Source of the DNA: Rhabdophis nuchalis
Lineage: Eukaryota; Chordata; Lepidosauria; Squamata; Natricidae
NCBI GenBank assembly: GCA_039707465.1
Contig: CM077651.1
Location: 17,554,519-17,618,518, forward strand
Reading direction: 5' to 3'
DNA length: 64,000 bases
How positions within the stretch are numbered: the stretch's first letter is position 1; each line of letters opens with the position of its first letter. This document shows positions 46,335-59,059 of this stretch, one piece after another. The translations under genes and the position numbers were made by a program. The notes beneath the pieces were generated by a model. That model saw only the letters and a list, made by a program, of their open reading frames with translations. It was not told the DNA's origin and ran no database searches.

Positions 46335-46530
46335 ACCTGTGGTGGTGCAATGGTTGAAGGCCCACTGCCAGGACTTAGAGTCTGACCACCTCAACATTGA
46401 CTCAGCCTTTCATCCTTCCAAGGTCAGTAAAATGAGGACCCAGATTGTTGGGGGCAATAGGCTAACTATTAGAGAGGGCTGTAAAAGTACTACAAGCTGG
46501 CATATAAATCTAAGTGCTATTTCTATTTCT
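46335..46530 (+). mobile_element. tRNA-derived SINE (family B), deleted
   Basis: Head 'CCTGTGGTGGTGCAATGG', 'CAGTAAAATGAGGACCC', then a deletion joins 'GGCAATAGGCTAACTA' to 'TTAGAGAGGGC'. Tail is 'GTGCTATTTCTATTTC'. Confidence 0.8.
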
Positions 46531-47159
46531 TTATGCAAAGAGCCAAACATTTGGGGGAAATGTATCAGATTTTGTGATATGCTCTCTAGAACTAAGTGTA
46601 CACCTATATTTTTTGTCTTGTTACTCATTTGATCCAGATAAATAGAGAATGGAAGATTGCCTTTTATTATGTATAAATGTATTATTGCCCAAAGCTGAAG
46701 GGAAATTAAGCCTCTGTTTTATGCACCAATACCATACAAGAAAGAAATAGCTGAGATTACTGAGGCAATTAAATGGAAATACCTCAGTAATTTGATGAGC
46801 CTTGGAATCATTATTTTCAGTTCATCTCTACCACATGTATTCATTCCTTGTTTATATCTTTTTTCTCCCAATTTCATCCCTGATCCATGGTTAAATCCAA
46901 ATCAAAGCAAAAGAAAAGGGAAAGAAAGAGAGAGAGAAAAAACAATTGTCCTTTCAAAAGTTACATGCTTTTTTTTTTCTTTGAGTGAAAGCGACATTTT
47001 GGAAGTACAAAAGCTAATGCATAACTGAGCCTTGGCTCTTATATTAGAAGTACAAATCCAATCTTATATATATTAGAATGTTCAAATGTGTAAAATTCCC
47101 AATTATTCCGACTCCCTGTCAGCATACCCCAAGAAAGCAGCAGTACTGCCCAGCTGTAT
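46531..47159. other. Unique-looking sequence
   Basis: No gene or repeat is recognised. Confidence 0.4.
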
Positions 47160-47665
<506 letters not shown>

Positions 47666-49785
47666 CCTACCCTTCCCTTACATGAAAATAATTGTTCCGA
47701 TAATAAATTATTCATCCGATTGTTTTAAAAGTTACACCGGTGAATGAAAGAATCCCCTACAGCAACTTGACCATAAAATTCTAATGAAAAGCTTTCTCAG
47801 TTGCTTCAATTTTGTTTTAGAAAGCTAAACCCAGATGCAATTTTCATTCCAAAGATGCCAGAAAGTCCAACTTCTAAGGAAGCTTCAGCTCGGTGAAATC
47901 CCGTTTCCTCAGAGTAGATCTGTTGCGAGGTAGATACAAATTAGCCGCTGAAAGCCATTCAAAAAAAGTGAAATGGTTTTCATTTCCTTTGGTGCATCTG
48001 TAAATTCTAGCAGACATAAATTCAGAAATGGAAGCAGTTTTTCTTATGTGCAAATAGCTCATTTTTCACAGCCTTAACGCTTACACTGCTTTTCTGAAAG
48101 CGAAAGGAGATTACTGCAAGCTTTCAGAATCTGTTCTCTGGTATTTATGGGTTTAGGCAGGTTTAGCTTTACTATTCACTTTCTTGGTGATAGAGTATAA
48201 ACAAATCTTCCACTACATATTGCCAGAACTAAGGAGAGAAAGTTTATTTCAGCATTATTAAGCATGGTCATCTTTCAAAAGTTCTCTGCAGTTTGAAATG
48301 TGCGACTTGGAAAAACAAAAATGCTCATTTCCCAAATATGCCATCCCTTCAAATTAATCACTGAAGGCTATTATTACCCTTCAAGGTTTGTAAGGGGGGA
48401 AAAAATCCCTCATTCATTCATTTATTTATCAAATTTTCAATTTGCCCATCTGCCTCACAGAGGGAGCTTGTATTTTAATTTAGGTTTTTTTTTTTTTATT
48501 GAATGAACAAATAAATAAATAAAGGTCAAATATGGGGGGAAAGGGTGTAAGAACAAGTAGAAAAGTCAGATGATGACAGTTGGATTATTATAAATTTTCT
48601 AGGCAAAAGTAGAAAAAAGGTCATACCAAATAATTATCAAGAAGCCTAGATCATTATAAAATTTCTGTATACTGTATAAAGTACTGTACATTATAGGCAA
48701 TGGAACATTATATCCAAGAAACTATTTGGTGACATTGGAAGATGCAAAACAGTTTCTGACTTGACATAGTAATTTAATTTCCAAGAAAAAGCAATGCAAG
48801 TATTATATTAGGTGACTATGTCCAGAGGATAGCCTCAAGTACATTACCATGCTGTTCAAGTTTATCAATGTCACAAATTACATTTTGTTGGGTTTTTTAA
48901 GCTTATGCTGATAATTGGATTTTTTTACTGTTCCCTATACTAGATTCCATTATGCTAATATTTCTGATAACTAGATAGACCCAGAAAGCACCGTCTTCAT
49001 GCAAGGAAAATATATAATCTACCAAAAAGGTTGGTTGGTTGAAGAAATCAGTGAAACAAGAGCTGGAAGAAATTAAAAAGAGAAAAACATAACTTTAAAA
49101 ATAATAAAAAGGGCTTTTAAAAAAAAGGAAAGAGAAATAGAACATAGAAAAGAATGTCATTAGGTCTTTCAGATGACTGGTATTATTATTATTAAATTCT
49201 GCAGGAAAGAAGACTTAGATTTTAATCTCTAGAGATTTTTCTCTAAACATTCACCTCATGTAGTCTTTCTTTTTAAATTCTGTTAAATTTAAAAAAGCTG
49301 ATGTTCCTATACTTATGATATAAACTACTGCAAATGTTCTCTAGGGTTTTTGCTGTGATTGACATGGTCAAAATATTTGCATCTATATGTTATGTAAACT
49401 GGAATAAGACTTATGTACTGTCCAGTGATTTGAGGTCTCAAGGACAACTCTGGATGATGAAGAGAAGCAGCTGTTGGTTTTGAGGCATAATATGTACAAG
49501 AAAGAATGGAAAGAGACTTTTTTGTCAACTCATTGTAAGAAATGTTTGCGATTACTTCCTTCCTTCTCAGCAAAATTGGATCCCATGCCAGTATTTGATC
49601 TAAAAGAAAAATGGATGCTCATGATGGTAATAAAGAAGAAGAAAATACATTTAGAGAATTGAAGGTGTTACACTAATATGTCAGTTGTATCTGAATTAAT
49701 AAATGAGCAAGAAAGACACCAGATTCAGTGTTTAACAAGAACACTGCCGGAAAAGGCTAGTATGAAGTTTGTTGACAAAGATATT
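47666..49785. other. Unique sequence; possible conserved non-coding segment at 47700-48300
   Basis: About 2 kb without recognised repeats. No exon with plausible splice sites and homology is apparent. Local motifs such as 'TTAGCCGCTGAAAGCCATTC' have balanced composition, unlike the AT-rich background. Confidence 0.3.
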
Positions 49786-50015
49786 ATTAGTAGCAGTAGC
49801 ACTTAGACTTATATACTGCTTTACAGTGCTTTACAGCCCTCTCTAAGCGGTATACAGAGTCAGTACCCAACAATTTGGGTCCTCATTTTACCCACCTCGG
49901 AAGGATGAGTCAACCTTGAGCCTGGTGAGATTTGAACTGCAAAATTGCAGTCAACTGGCAGTCAACAGAAGTAGCCTGCAGTACTGCAATCTAACCACTG
50001 CAGCACTGTGGCTCC
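49786..50015 (-). mobile_element. tRNA-derived SINE (family B)
   Basis: Minus strand starts GGAGCCACAGTGCTGCAGTGG, carries 'GAGGTGGGTAAAATGAGGAC' and ends 'TATATAAGTCTAAGTGCTAC'. Confidence 0.86.
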
Positions 50016-50530
50016 TAATATAGAATGTTTTATCAGCATGTGTGGATATTTGTGAAACATCTGCAAAAATCTTAATGATGCTTCCTTCAATTTTAATGCA
50101 AAGTGATTATGAGATTTTACAGAATTGTGCTTTTTCCTTCCTTCTAATTAAGGGAAAAGACTTTAAACATATACTACAAAAAGATTGTTAATGAACAGAT
50201 AAGACCAACTCTGCCTGTGATTCTACAGACACTTCATACTAATATGATACTATATTATTTTACTTAATGTGTATGCTAATCAAATATCCACATCTATCAG
50301 GAATATTAATGACAGCAAGTAATGCAAGGAGATTTGGCTGTTCTACTTCTATTTACTTTGTTCAGCTTGAAATTGAATTTTTTAAGATATTGTGTTCAGT
50401 TTTTCTTTTTAAGCTAACTCTAGGTCTATTGTTTCGAAATTGCCATAGTTCATCCAACAATAGATGTAGTGGAGTAGACTCCTGCAACTTTCATGGCTCA
50501 GTGTCCTACAACAAGACTATCTTTATGAAG
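50016..50530. other. Unique-looking sequence
   Basis: No gene or repeat is recognised. Confidence 0.4.
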
Positions 50531-51143
50531 AGCTAGTCCAGAATGCGGCCACGCGGGTGATTATGGGAGCCTCTAGGCATTCCCACATAACACCTCTCCT
50601 GCGCGAGCTACACTGGCTACCTGTGGCCTTTTGGGTGCGCTTCAAGGTGTTGACGCCCGTCTTCAAAGTGCTCCATGGCTCGGGGCCTAGTTATATGTGA
50701 GACCGTCTTCTGCCCCATACATTCCTTCGACCGATCCGGTCCCACAGAGAGGGCCTTCGCAGGGTGCCGTCGGCCGGGCAATGCCGGTTGGTGACACCCA
50801 GGGGAAGGGCCTTCTCTGTGGTGAGCCCTACCATCTGGAACGACCTGCCCCCCAAACTGCGCACCATCTCAGACCTCCGCCTCTTCTGCCAGCGTCTTAA
50901 AACACACCTTTTCCAACAAGCCAGCCTAGCATAACCTCCCGTTCTTGACTGTTTTTAGATAGATTTTAATTAGGGGGATTTTACACTATTTTGGCACAGG
51001 GCATGGGTTTAATAGTTTTTTTAAAAAATTGTATTTTTGTTATATTTGTATCATTTTAAATTTCCTGTGCGCCGCCCTGGGTCCTTTTTGGAGAAGGTGC
51101 GGGGTATAAATTTGAATAAAATAAAATAAAAATAAATAAATAA
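50531..51143 (+). mobile_element. L2 LINE 3' part
   Basis: The DNA follows 2550-3150 closely: 'AATGCGGCCACGCGGGTGAT', 'CACTGGCTACCTGTGGCC', 'CCACAGAGAGGGCCTTC', 'CTCCGCCTCTTCTGCCAGCG', 3'UTR and 'CCTGTGCGCCGCCCTGGG', ending in AATAAAATAAAATAA. Frameshifts break the coding sequence. Confidence 0.88.
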
Positions 51144-51192
51144 GAAATGTACCTCAGAAGTTCCTAAACTGATTTTGACTCCATTTTGTCGC

Positions 51193-51509
51193 TCAGAAGG
51201 TTGGCGGTTCAGCAGTTCGAATGCCCTGTGCCGCGTAACAGAGTGAGCTCCCGTTACTTGTCCCAGCTTCTGCCAACCTAGCAGTTCGATAACATGTAAA
51301 AAATGCAAGTAGAAAAATAGGAGCTACCTTCGGTGGGAAGGTAACAGTGCTCTGTGCACCTTTGGCATTTATTCATGCCAGCCATAGGACCACGGAGATG
51401 TCTTTGAACAGCGCTGGCTCTTCAGCTTTGAAACGCCATGGGTGAAACACCACACCTAGGGCCAGAAATGACTAAAATGCACGTGCAGGGGTACCTTTAC
51501 CTTTACCTA
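51193..51509 (+). mobile_element. tRNA-derived SINE (family A), 5' truncated
   Basis: It begins just before box B ('GGTTCAGCAGTTCGAAT'), contains the whole body, and ends GGGGTACCTTTACCTTTACC. Confidence 0.86.
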
Positions 51510-52296
51510 TTTCATCCCATTCTGCTGAAGAACAAAAATACTTACACTCTTTTACATTTTTCCTGGGTAGACAACAGAAATGGAATCCTGTGAGATTGGA
51601 GTTAACTCAAGAATGAAAAGCCAGATCTGGATCCAAATGCTTGTTCTCATCTATTACCTTCAACAGCTGTGTGGCTGTATGGCTGCTGAAATAGCTTTAA
51701 TAACCTCCTGAATTTATAGGTATAGAAATGATAAGAATGTTTCCAAAGTTTCCAAAGTAACTTCACTATATACTGTCTCTGATGAAAAGCTTGCTTGTTG
51801 GTGTGCAAGAGAGACTGATGAAAACATCCATCCCAAGTTGAGGGGAGAATACAATGTGGCATTAAGTACATTTTTTTAAAATCTCTATCCACATCATTGA
51901 ATTGTACAGCTTACGTTCTCTTAATAGGCCTGCTTTACCATTCTGTAGTCTTTCACTCATATGCTTTTTATTGAAACATGCATCAAGTTTAATGATTATT
52001 ACTTCCCTTTTCCAACAACTATTGTTATTATTCCAAAATTTATGTTCATAAATATAGTGGGAGAAATGTTCCAAGCAAAAAATCCAACGTAGGTCATCAA
52101 AATAGCTTGCTGCAGACCATTCATTTTCTATTAAGAGCTGCATTCCTTCCTAATTATAGTTCCTCTCTTCCCAAACTGTGACCTAACTCTCTCCTTTTCT
52201 CTCTTGAGGAGGGCGAACCAGAAAACCATTTTCCTATACATGCAAAAAAATGCTCCCAAAGCCCAAAACAAGTAGTCTCATTCCAACCAGCATGTC
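51510..52296. other. Unique-looking sequence
   Basis: No gene or repeat is recognised. Confidence 0.4.
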
Positions 52297-52513
52297 ATCT
52301 GGTCCAGTGGTGAAATTCAATTTTTTTTTTACTACCGGTTCGGTGGGCATGGCTTGGTGGACGTGGCAGCGGAAGGATACTGCAGAATGCCCATTCCCAC
52401 CCCACTCCAGCGGAAGGATACTGCAAAAAATGCTCCCATTCCCTCCCCACTCCTGGGGAAAAGATATTGCAAAATCTCCATTCCCCCCACTCCAGGGGAA
52501 GGATACTGCAAAG

Positions 52514-52925
<412 letters not shown>

Positions 52926-53267
52926 CTGCAAAGTCCCCATTCCCTCCCCACTCCTGGGGAAAAGATATTGCAAAGTTCCCATTCCCACCACTCCAGGGGA
53001 AGGATAGTACAAAATCCCCATTCCCACTCCACTCTGGGGCCAGCCAGAGGTTGTATTTGCCGGTTCTCCGAACTACTCAAAATTTCCGCTACCGGTTCTC
53101 CAGAAGCTGCTGGATTTCACCCCTGGTCTGGTCTCTGGTTATGTTGGATTCATTTCTCTTTATTTTAAATGATAATCGATTCTTTTTTATCTATGTTTGT
53201 TTGTTACTATAAGTCATTTAATACATAACTGAATAATAATTTCAGTTCTCACATCATGTTTGTACAC

Positions 53268-53379
<112 letters not shown>

Positions 53380-53380
53380 G

Positions 53381-55245
53381 TTGAATTTATTTACCGCACC
53401 CTCTCCCCACAGGGACTCGGGGCGGTGCACAGGGAAATTAAAAGCAAAAAATATACAAAATACATACAAATTAAAACAAATTAAACTCAATCAATCCTGT
53501 GCTAAAATCCCATTAACTAAAAATACCCAATAAATATAGTATACATTTAAAAAACCCATAGACAGAGAGACTACCCTAGGCCGGCCAGGCGGAAAAGATG
53601 AGTCTTCAATTTCAGGCGGAAGGAGCGGAGGTCCGTGGTCGTTCTAATATCGGGGGGAAGGTCGTTCCAGAGGGCCGGGCCCGCCACAGAGAGAGCCCTT
53701 CCCCTGGGCGTCGTCCGCTGACAAAGTCTAGTGGACGGCACCCGGAGCAGTCCCTCTCTGTGGGAGCGAATCGGCCATGAGGATACAATACAATACAATA
53801 GCAGAGTTGGAAGGGACCTTGTAGGTCTTCTAGTCCAACCCCCTGCATGGGCAGGAACCTTATACCATTTCAGACAAATGGCTGTCTAACATCTTTTTAA
53901 AGACTTCCAGGGTTGGGGCATTCACAACTGCTGGAGGCAAGCTGTTCCAGAGGTTAATTGTTCTTACTGTTAGGAAATTTCTCCTTAGTTCTAAGTTGCT
54001 TCTCTCCTTGGTTAGTTTCCACCCATTGCTCCTTGTCCTGCCCCCAGGTGCCTTGGAGAAAAGTTTGACTCCCTCTTCTTTGTGGCACCCTCTGAGATAT
54101 CGGAACACTGCTATCATGTCTCCCCTGGTCCTTCTCTTCATCAAACTAGACATACCCAGCTCCTGCAACCGTTCTTCATATGTCTTAGTCTCCAGTCCTC
54201 TAATCATCTTGGTTGCTCTTCTCTGCACTCTTTCCAGAGTCTCCACGTCTTTTCTACATCATGGCGACCAAAACTGTATGCAGTATTCCAAGTGTGGCCT
54301 TACCAAGGCACTATACAGTGGCATTAACACTTCACGCGATCTAGATTCTATCCCTCTGTTGATGCAGCCTAGAACTGTGTTGGCTTTTTTGGCAGCTGCT
54401 GCACACTGCTGGCTCATATTTAGATGGTTGTCCACTAGGATTCCGAGATCCCTCTCACAGTTGCTACTATCGAGCAAGGTACCACCTATACTGTACTTGT
54501 GCATTTGGTTTTTCTTGCCTATATGTAGGACCTTACTTTTTTCACAATTGAATTTCATTTTATTAGACAGTGCCCAATGTTCAAGTTTGTCTAGATCCTT
54601 CTGTATCTTAAGCCTATCTTCTGGAGTGTTGGCTATTCTTGCCAGCTTGGTGTCGTCTGCGAATTTGATGAGTTCCCCATTTATCCCCTCATCCAAATCG
54701 TTGATGAAGATGTTAAAGAGTACTGGGCCTAAAACAGAGCCTTGGGGGACTCCACTGCATACTTCCTTCCATGTAGATGCAGTTCCATTGAGGACTACAC
54801 GTTGAGTGCGGTTGGTCAGCCAGTTACGAATCCATTTGGTGGTGCTGCTGTCTAACCCACAATTTTCTACTTTATCTAATAGTAGGTTATGGTCTACTTT
54901 ATCAAATGCCTTACTGAAGTCCAGGTAAATTATATCAACAGCGTTAGGATGTACAGCGTTAGGATGTATGAGGCAGGATCCTAAACAGCGTTAGGATGTA
55001 TGAGGCAGGATCCGATCCCGCAGGTAGCTAGGTCCCGAGCCATGGAGCGCTTTAAAGATGATGATTAATACCTTGAAGCGCACCCGGAAGACGACAGGTA
55101 GCCAGTGCAGCTCGCGCAAGAGCGGTGTAACGTGGGTGAACCTGGTGGTTCCCATAATTGCTCGCGCGGCTGCATTCTGAACTAACTGAAGCCTCCGGGT
55201 GCACCTCAAGGGGAGCCCCATGTAGAGAGAGTTACAATAGTCCAG
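53381..55245 (-). mobile_element. L2 LINE split by a CR1 insertion
   Basis: The L2 pieces are 54957-55245 ('RLQLVQNAAARAIMGTTR', 'LRELHWLPVVFRVRFKVL', 'GPSYLRDRILPHTS') and 53381-53780 ('PIRSHREGLLRVPST...', 'RALSVAGPALWNDLPPDIR', 'LKTHLFRLAGLG', 3'UTR and (ATT)n tail), both on the minus strand and in the right order. A CR1 at 53782-54940 separates them. The junction on the high-coordinate side carries a local tandem duplication of a unit of about 30 bp (ACAGCGTTAGGATGTATGAG...). Confidence 0.88.
53782..54940 (-). pseudogene. CR1 LINE with RT domain, one stop codon, inserted in L2
   Basis: The minus strand reads continuously through the reverse transcriptase palm. About 54930 down to 54760 has 'FSKAFDKVDHNLLLDKVENC'. 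Then come 'SGVPQGSVLGPVLFNIFIND' (54690-54755) and the catalytic 'FADDTKLA' (54655-54680). After these lie 'YSALVRPHLEYCIQFWSP', 'RVQRRATKMIRGLETKTYEE' and 'NLWNSLPPAVVNAPTLEVFK', ending at 53860. The frame is broken only by TGA at 54259-54261, probably a CGA arginine codon changed by CpG decay. The 3' tail is TATTGTATTGTATCC. The N-terminal endonuclease is missing through 5' truncation, so the copy is inactive, but it is young. Confidence 0.92.
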
Positions 55246-55902
55246 TCCAACATATTCTCAGTTAAGATTTGGCTACTAAGAAGTGGCATAGAATCTAAAT
55301 TAAAAGTTATATATAAGAATGTCTCAGCATGGCTGACCTTCTCCTGCTTCAGAAGATAAGATGGATTTGATTGCTAAACAGTAAGGACACAGAACATAGA
55401 ATCATAGGGTTGGAAGGGTCTTTGCAGTCTTCTAATCCAAACCCTTGCTCAAGCAGGAGACCCTATATATCAGTGATGGTTAACATTTTCAGCACCAAGT
55501 GCCAAAACTGGAGCATGTGCCAGAATGCCAAAACCTGGAAGAGAGCAGCTGGCCGGTGCGCATGCATGCAATGGAACCTGGAAGAGCAGCTGGTGTTGGC
55601 ACGCATGCCCACAGAGAGGGCTCGGCATCAGTGGTGGGTTCCTACTGGTTCGGACCGGTTCAGCCGAACTGGTAGTGCTATGGTGGCCTGGGTCACTGGA
55701 ACAGGCAGCAACCCAGGCCTGCCATGCCCGTGAACGTGTCCCCGGTCTCTTTTGCCATTGCCAGCATGTTTCTGCGCATGCACAGAACAGTTTTCAGTCA
55801 ACTGCACATGTGCAACAATGACCTGCTTTAGTTCTCTTCCCCAGAGTGTCTTCTTCTACTGTAATTCCTTCCAAAGTACTAATGGCAGTCATTTTACTAA
55901 TC

Positions 55903-56120
55903 CAGGGGTCGGCAACCCTCAGCTCTGGAGCTACATGTGGCTCTTTCATCCCTCTGCTATGGCTCCCTGTTGCTCAAAATATGCGTCACAACCGCCAATG
56001 TGCGACACCCACCAGCACGCGATTTATTGAGCTTTTCGACCCCCGGTAGGCCAACCATGGATAAATCCAAGAAAATAAAAGTTTCAGAAGAAAACAGAAC
56101 ATTTAATCGTACGAGTGAAG
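55903..56120 (+). mobile_element. 5' end of a coding hAT element, nested
   Basis: Starts CAGGGGTCGGCAACCCTCAG, a typical hAT left terminus, and continues through a leader to an ATG at 56057. The matching right terminus is missing, so most of the element has been lost. Confidence 0.7.
56057..56120 (+). pseudogene. hAT transposase N-terminal fragment
   Basis: From the ATG at 56057 the frame reads MDKSKKIKVSEENRTFNRTS, the lysine-rich start typical of hAT (Charlie-like) transposases that precedes a BED-type zinc finger. The similarity ends after about 21 codons, and no zinc finger or catalytic region follows. It is too short to work. Confidence 0.65.
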
Positions 56121-56480
56121 TGATCAGCGCATGCGCAGAATGCCCTCTCAGCGAACCTGTAGTAAACCATTTAGGAACCCACCACTGTTCTGCGTGCCAT
56201 AGATTCCCCATCACAGCCCTACATATTCTGGGCAAATGGCTGTCCAGCATTTTCTTGAAAACCTCCAGTGATGGAGCACCCACAACTTCTAAAGGCAAGC
56301 CATTCCACTGATTAATTGTCCTCATTGTCAGGAAAGTTTTCCTTTGTTCTAGGAATCTCTCTCTGGTGATTCTAGATCAATTACTTCTTCTCCTGCCCTC
56401 AGGTGCTTTGGAAAGTATCTCAGTCTCCTCTTCTTTATAATAGGGCATCATAGAATATCCTCCTCCAATACTTCTTTGGT

Positions 56481-56875
56481 GATATCCCAATTTGCTACCC
56501 CAGCCTTTGCACTCTGTTACAGGCATGAAGATGATGATGGAAAGTGTAATTTGTGACTGCAAAGTGCTCGTTTTCGTTTTAGGAAGTTTTCTCACTGGCA
56601 ATTTTCCTCCATTTCCTTAAAGACCTATTAGCTGGGTCTAAGATTTCATTATCAATTCAGATGGACTTGTTGTCTGGCTTCAAAAGATAAGAGACTGGTT
56701 TATTTGTACCTGGATATCCACCAGTGGTCAGGAGAATCAAGAAAGTCAAGCTGGTCACAACCACATGAGGGCAGCTCATGCATACAAAACATACAGAATC
56801 AATCACCTGGTCACCTGTAGATACCCTTGAACTCAGCAGAAGACAATGTGAACCTCAAGCTGAGACTTTCCTTTT
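56481..56875. other. Unique-looking sequence
   Basis: No gene or repeat is recognised. Confidence 0.35.
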
Positions 56876-57202
56876 AGTTCGTTTCCTCTGGAACGACCTA
56901 CCCCCCGACCTCCGTACTATCTCGGACCTCCGCCTCTTCTGCCAACGTCTTAAGACGTATTTATTCCAACAAGCCGGCCTAGGATAGCCCCCATTTCTGA
57001 CTTTTTAAGAAAATAATTTATAATTGGCAAGGGTTTTAACATTGGGTTTTAGCACGGGTTTATTAATTTAATACTTTTTAATAGATATTTATTGTATTTT
57101 GTGTTTTTAAATAATGCCTGTGCGCCGCCCTGGGTCCTAACAAGGAGAAGGGCGGGGTATAAATTTAATAAAATAAAATAAATAAATAAATAAATAAATA
57201 AA
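56876..57202 (+). mobile_element. L2 LINE 3' end
   Basis: Encodes 'LWNDLPPDLRTISDLRLFCQ' and 'LKTYLFQQAGLG' and stops, then the 3'UTR with 'GCCTGTGCGCCGCCCTGGGT' and a (AAAT)n-type tail. 5' truncated at 'GTTTCCTCTGGAACGACC'. Confidence 0.88.
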
Positions 57203-57292
57203 TATGATTATATACATTCAATATAACATAAGTGGGGATAGAATAGGCAACAATCTATTGTTGTATATTTTGGATACAGTATCAGAGGTGGT

Positions 57293-57507
57293 ATTCAGCA
57301 GGTTCTGACCAGTTCTGGATAATCTGTAGTGGAAATTTTGAGTAGTTCGGAGAACCGGTAAATACCACATCTGATTGTCCCTGCCTCCATCTATTCTCTG
57401 CCCTCCAAGTTCCAGCTGATTGGGAGGAAATGGGGATTTTTGCAGTAACCTCCCCCTGGAGTGGGGAGGGAATGGAGATTTTACAGTATCCATCCCCTGC
57501 CAGGCCA
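57293..57507. mobile_element. hAT-like non-autonomous element (family 1), truncated
   Basis: Starts CAGAGGTGGTATTCAGCAGG and contains 'GATTTTTGCAGTAACCTCC'. The CCCACCACTG end is missing. Confidence 0.75.
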
Positions 57508-57510
57508 CTC

Positions 57511-58620
57511 TACAAGGCAGTCACAACAATTCCACCAGACTTTTATCAGGTGCTGACTGATTGCTTAATGACTCCCATCCTGGAGTGAGCTGATTCATCT
57601 TATATTCTATTTTTGTATGATTACTCTGTAATAGGCTTCCTCATAATCTTTGACCATAAGAAAGGTTTTTAAAAAAATAATAATAATAATTAGCAAGGTG
57701 ATTTTGCACACCACTGCAGCAAACGGGACATCGAGGTCCATAACAGTTAGCGTGCAACTCTAGGTTACCTTTCCTTCTTTTATTTATCAAATTGACAATT
57801 ACAAATTTATAAGGATAGAATATCTCAGCTTCTTCTTACATTATGATTGATAGTACAATAGCATTTTTGAACATACAGCAGTTCACACTCCATTACTATT
57901 TCAGCTATCATCTGTCAGCATAGCTGCTTCACAAAATGGGTATTTTATTATCAGGTAAGAGGGAATACCAATTTTCTTCCTCAATTGTCCATCATACTTC
58001 TGGAAGTAAATGGCATGGAAATAATGTTCACCTATCAATATATCTTTCTCTTAAACTCTTCACCTTCCTGTATATTGCTTCCTTGATCCTCATAATCAAA
58101 TTCTATACTTCGAAATGTTTGTCATTCACGAAGAGGGGAGATTTGCCGTTCCTGTCTTCCTGCTTCATCTGGAATGCAGAACAACTTGAACGCCGAACAA
58201 AACAGGCAAATTCTCCATTAACACTGAAAATTGTGCTTCACTCTGTGTGTGTGATAGCATGAAAGGGACAAAATTAATTAAGATGATCGTGTTTGTTTTA
58301 ATTTTATTATTTTTTCTAGGTAACTTGATATAGTGATGATATCAAAGAAAAAGAAAATCAGCACATTGCAAATAGTTAAAGTAGCAACGGAGAGTAGAAA
58401 AACAAGCTAAATTAATAATTACAATTCACAGTTCAAATCAGCAGTGAAAAACCTTTGCAAATTAGGTGCTTTAAGGGCCTTTTAAAAATGTAATGAAGAT
58501 GTCAAGCCCTCAGCTGTTCAGTAAGTGCATTCTAAAAAGCTGGGGAGGAATAACAACAACAGTAGCAAACATTCAGACCTGATCACTGTCATAAGAGCTT
58601 TCAGGAGCTATATTAGTCCC
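57511..58620. other. Unique-looking sequence
   Basis: No repeat is recognised. A 108-codon open frame at 57936-58262 has no recognised motif. Confidence 0.4.
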
Positions 58621-58624
58621 TCAC

Positions 58625-58663
58625 TTCTATTTACATACACAGAGGGAGGGAGGGGGAGGGAGG

Positions 58664-58700
<37 letters not shown>

Positions 58701-58716
58701 AAGAAAGAAAGAATGA

Positions 58717-58800
<84 letters not shown>

Positions 58801-58803
58801 AAA
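58625..58803. repeat. GGGA, GA and GAAA microsatellites
   Basis: (GGGA)n is followed by (GA)n to 58695 and about 105 bp of (GAAA)n to 58801. Confidence 0.96.
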
Positions 58804-59059
58804 TAAAGTCAATGTACACCTGAAGGAACTATGCAAAGGAAAAAAAACATCAAATAGCAGCAGCTTTAAAACTATTAGATACCATCATAACCTAGTAGAA
58901 ATATGCAACCCCCTTCTTTCCTTTTCTTCTCCTCCATGTTCTTCTTAATTTATTGCTAAACACATTCTACATAATTTGTAAGGAAAACTACAATCACACA
59001 GTCTTGGATGATGTACGAGCAACCATGAGATTTCTGTGGCTCTTTCTACTTAGATCCAT
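58804..59059. other. Unique-looking sequence
   Basis: No gene or repeat is recognised. Confidence 0.35.

Larger units (their letters stand above)
55629..56187. mobile_element. hAT-like element (family 2), nested
   Basis: Starts CAGTGGTGGGTTCCTACTGG and ends TAGGAACCCACCACTG. Flanking octamers CTCGGCAT and TTCTGCGT match 5/8, as for an old insertion. Confidence 0.72.
55471..56215. mobile_element. hAT-like element (family 3) carrying two further nested hAT insertions
   Basis: Left end CAGTGATGGTTAACATTTT and right end GCCATAGATTCCCCATCACAG are inverted. CR1 flanks CTATATAT and CTACATAT match 7/8 if the right end is set two bases beyond CACAG. Inside lies a family 2 element, and inside that the start of a third. 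Confidence 0.7.
55395..56480 (-). mobile_element. CR1 LINE 3' part, split by nested hAT elements
   Basis: 55395-55470 matches the CR1 3' end ('GGTTGGAAGGGTCTTTGC' on plus). 56216-56480 matches the adjoining ORF2 C-terminus ('GGCAAATGGCTGTCCAGCAT', 'GATGGAGCACCCACAACTTC'). The intervening 745 bp is hAT material. Coding is degraded. Confidence 0.8.

Noticed and set aside
53996..54805. 269-codon plus-strand open frame
   Set aside because: It is the antisense shadow of the CR1 reverse transcriptase frame, which has clear motifs on the minus strand.
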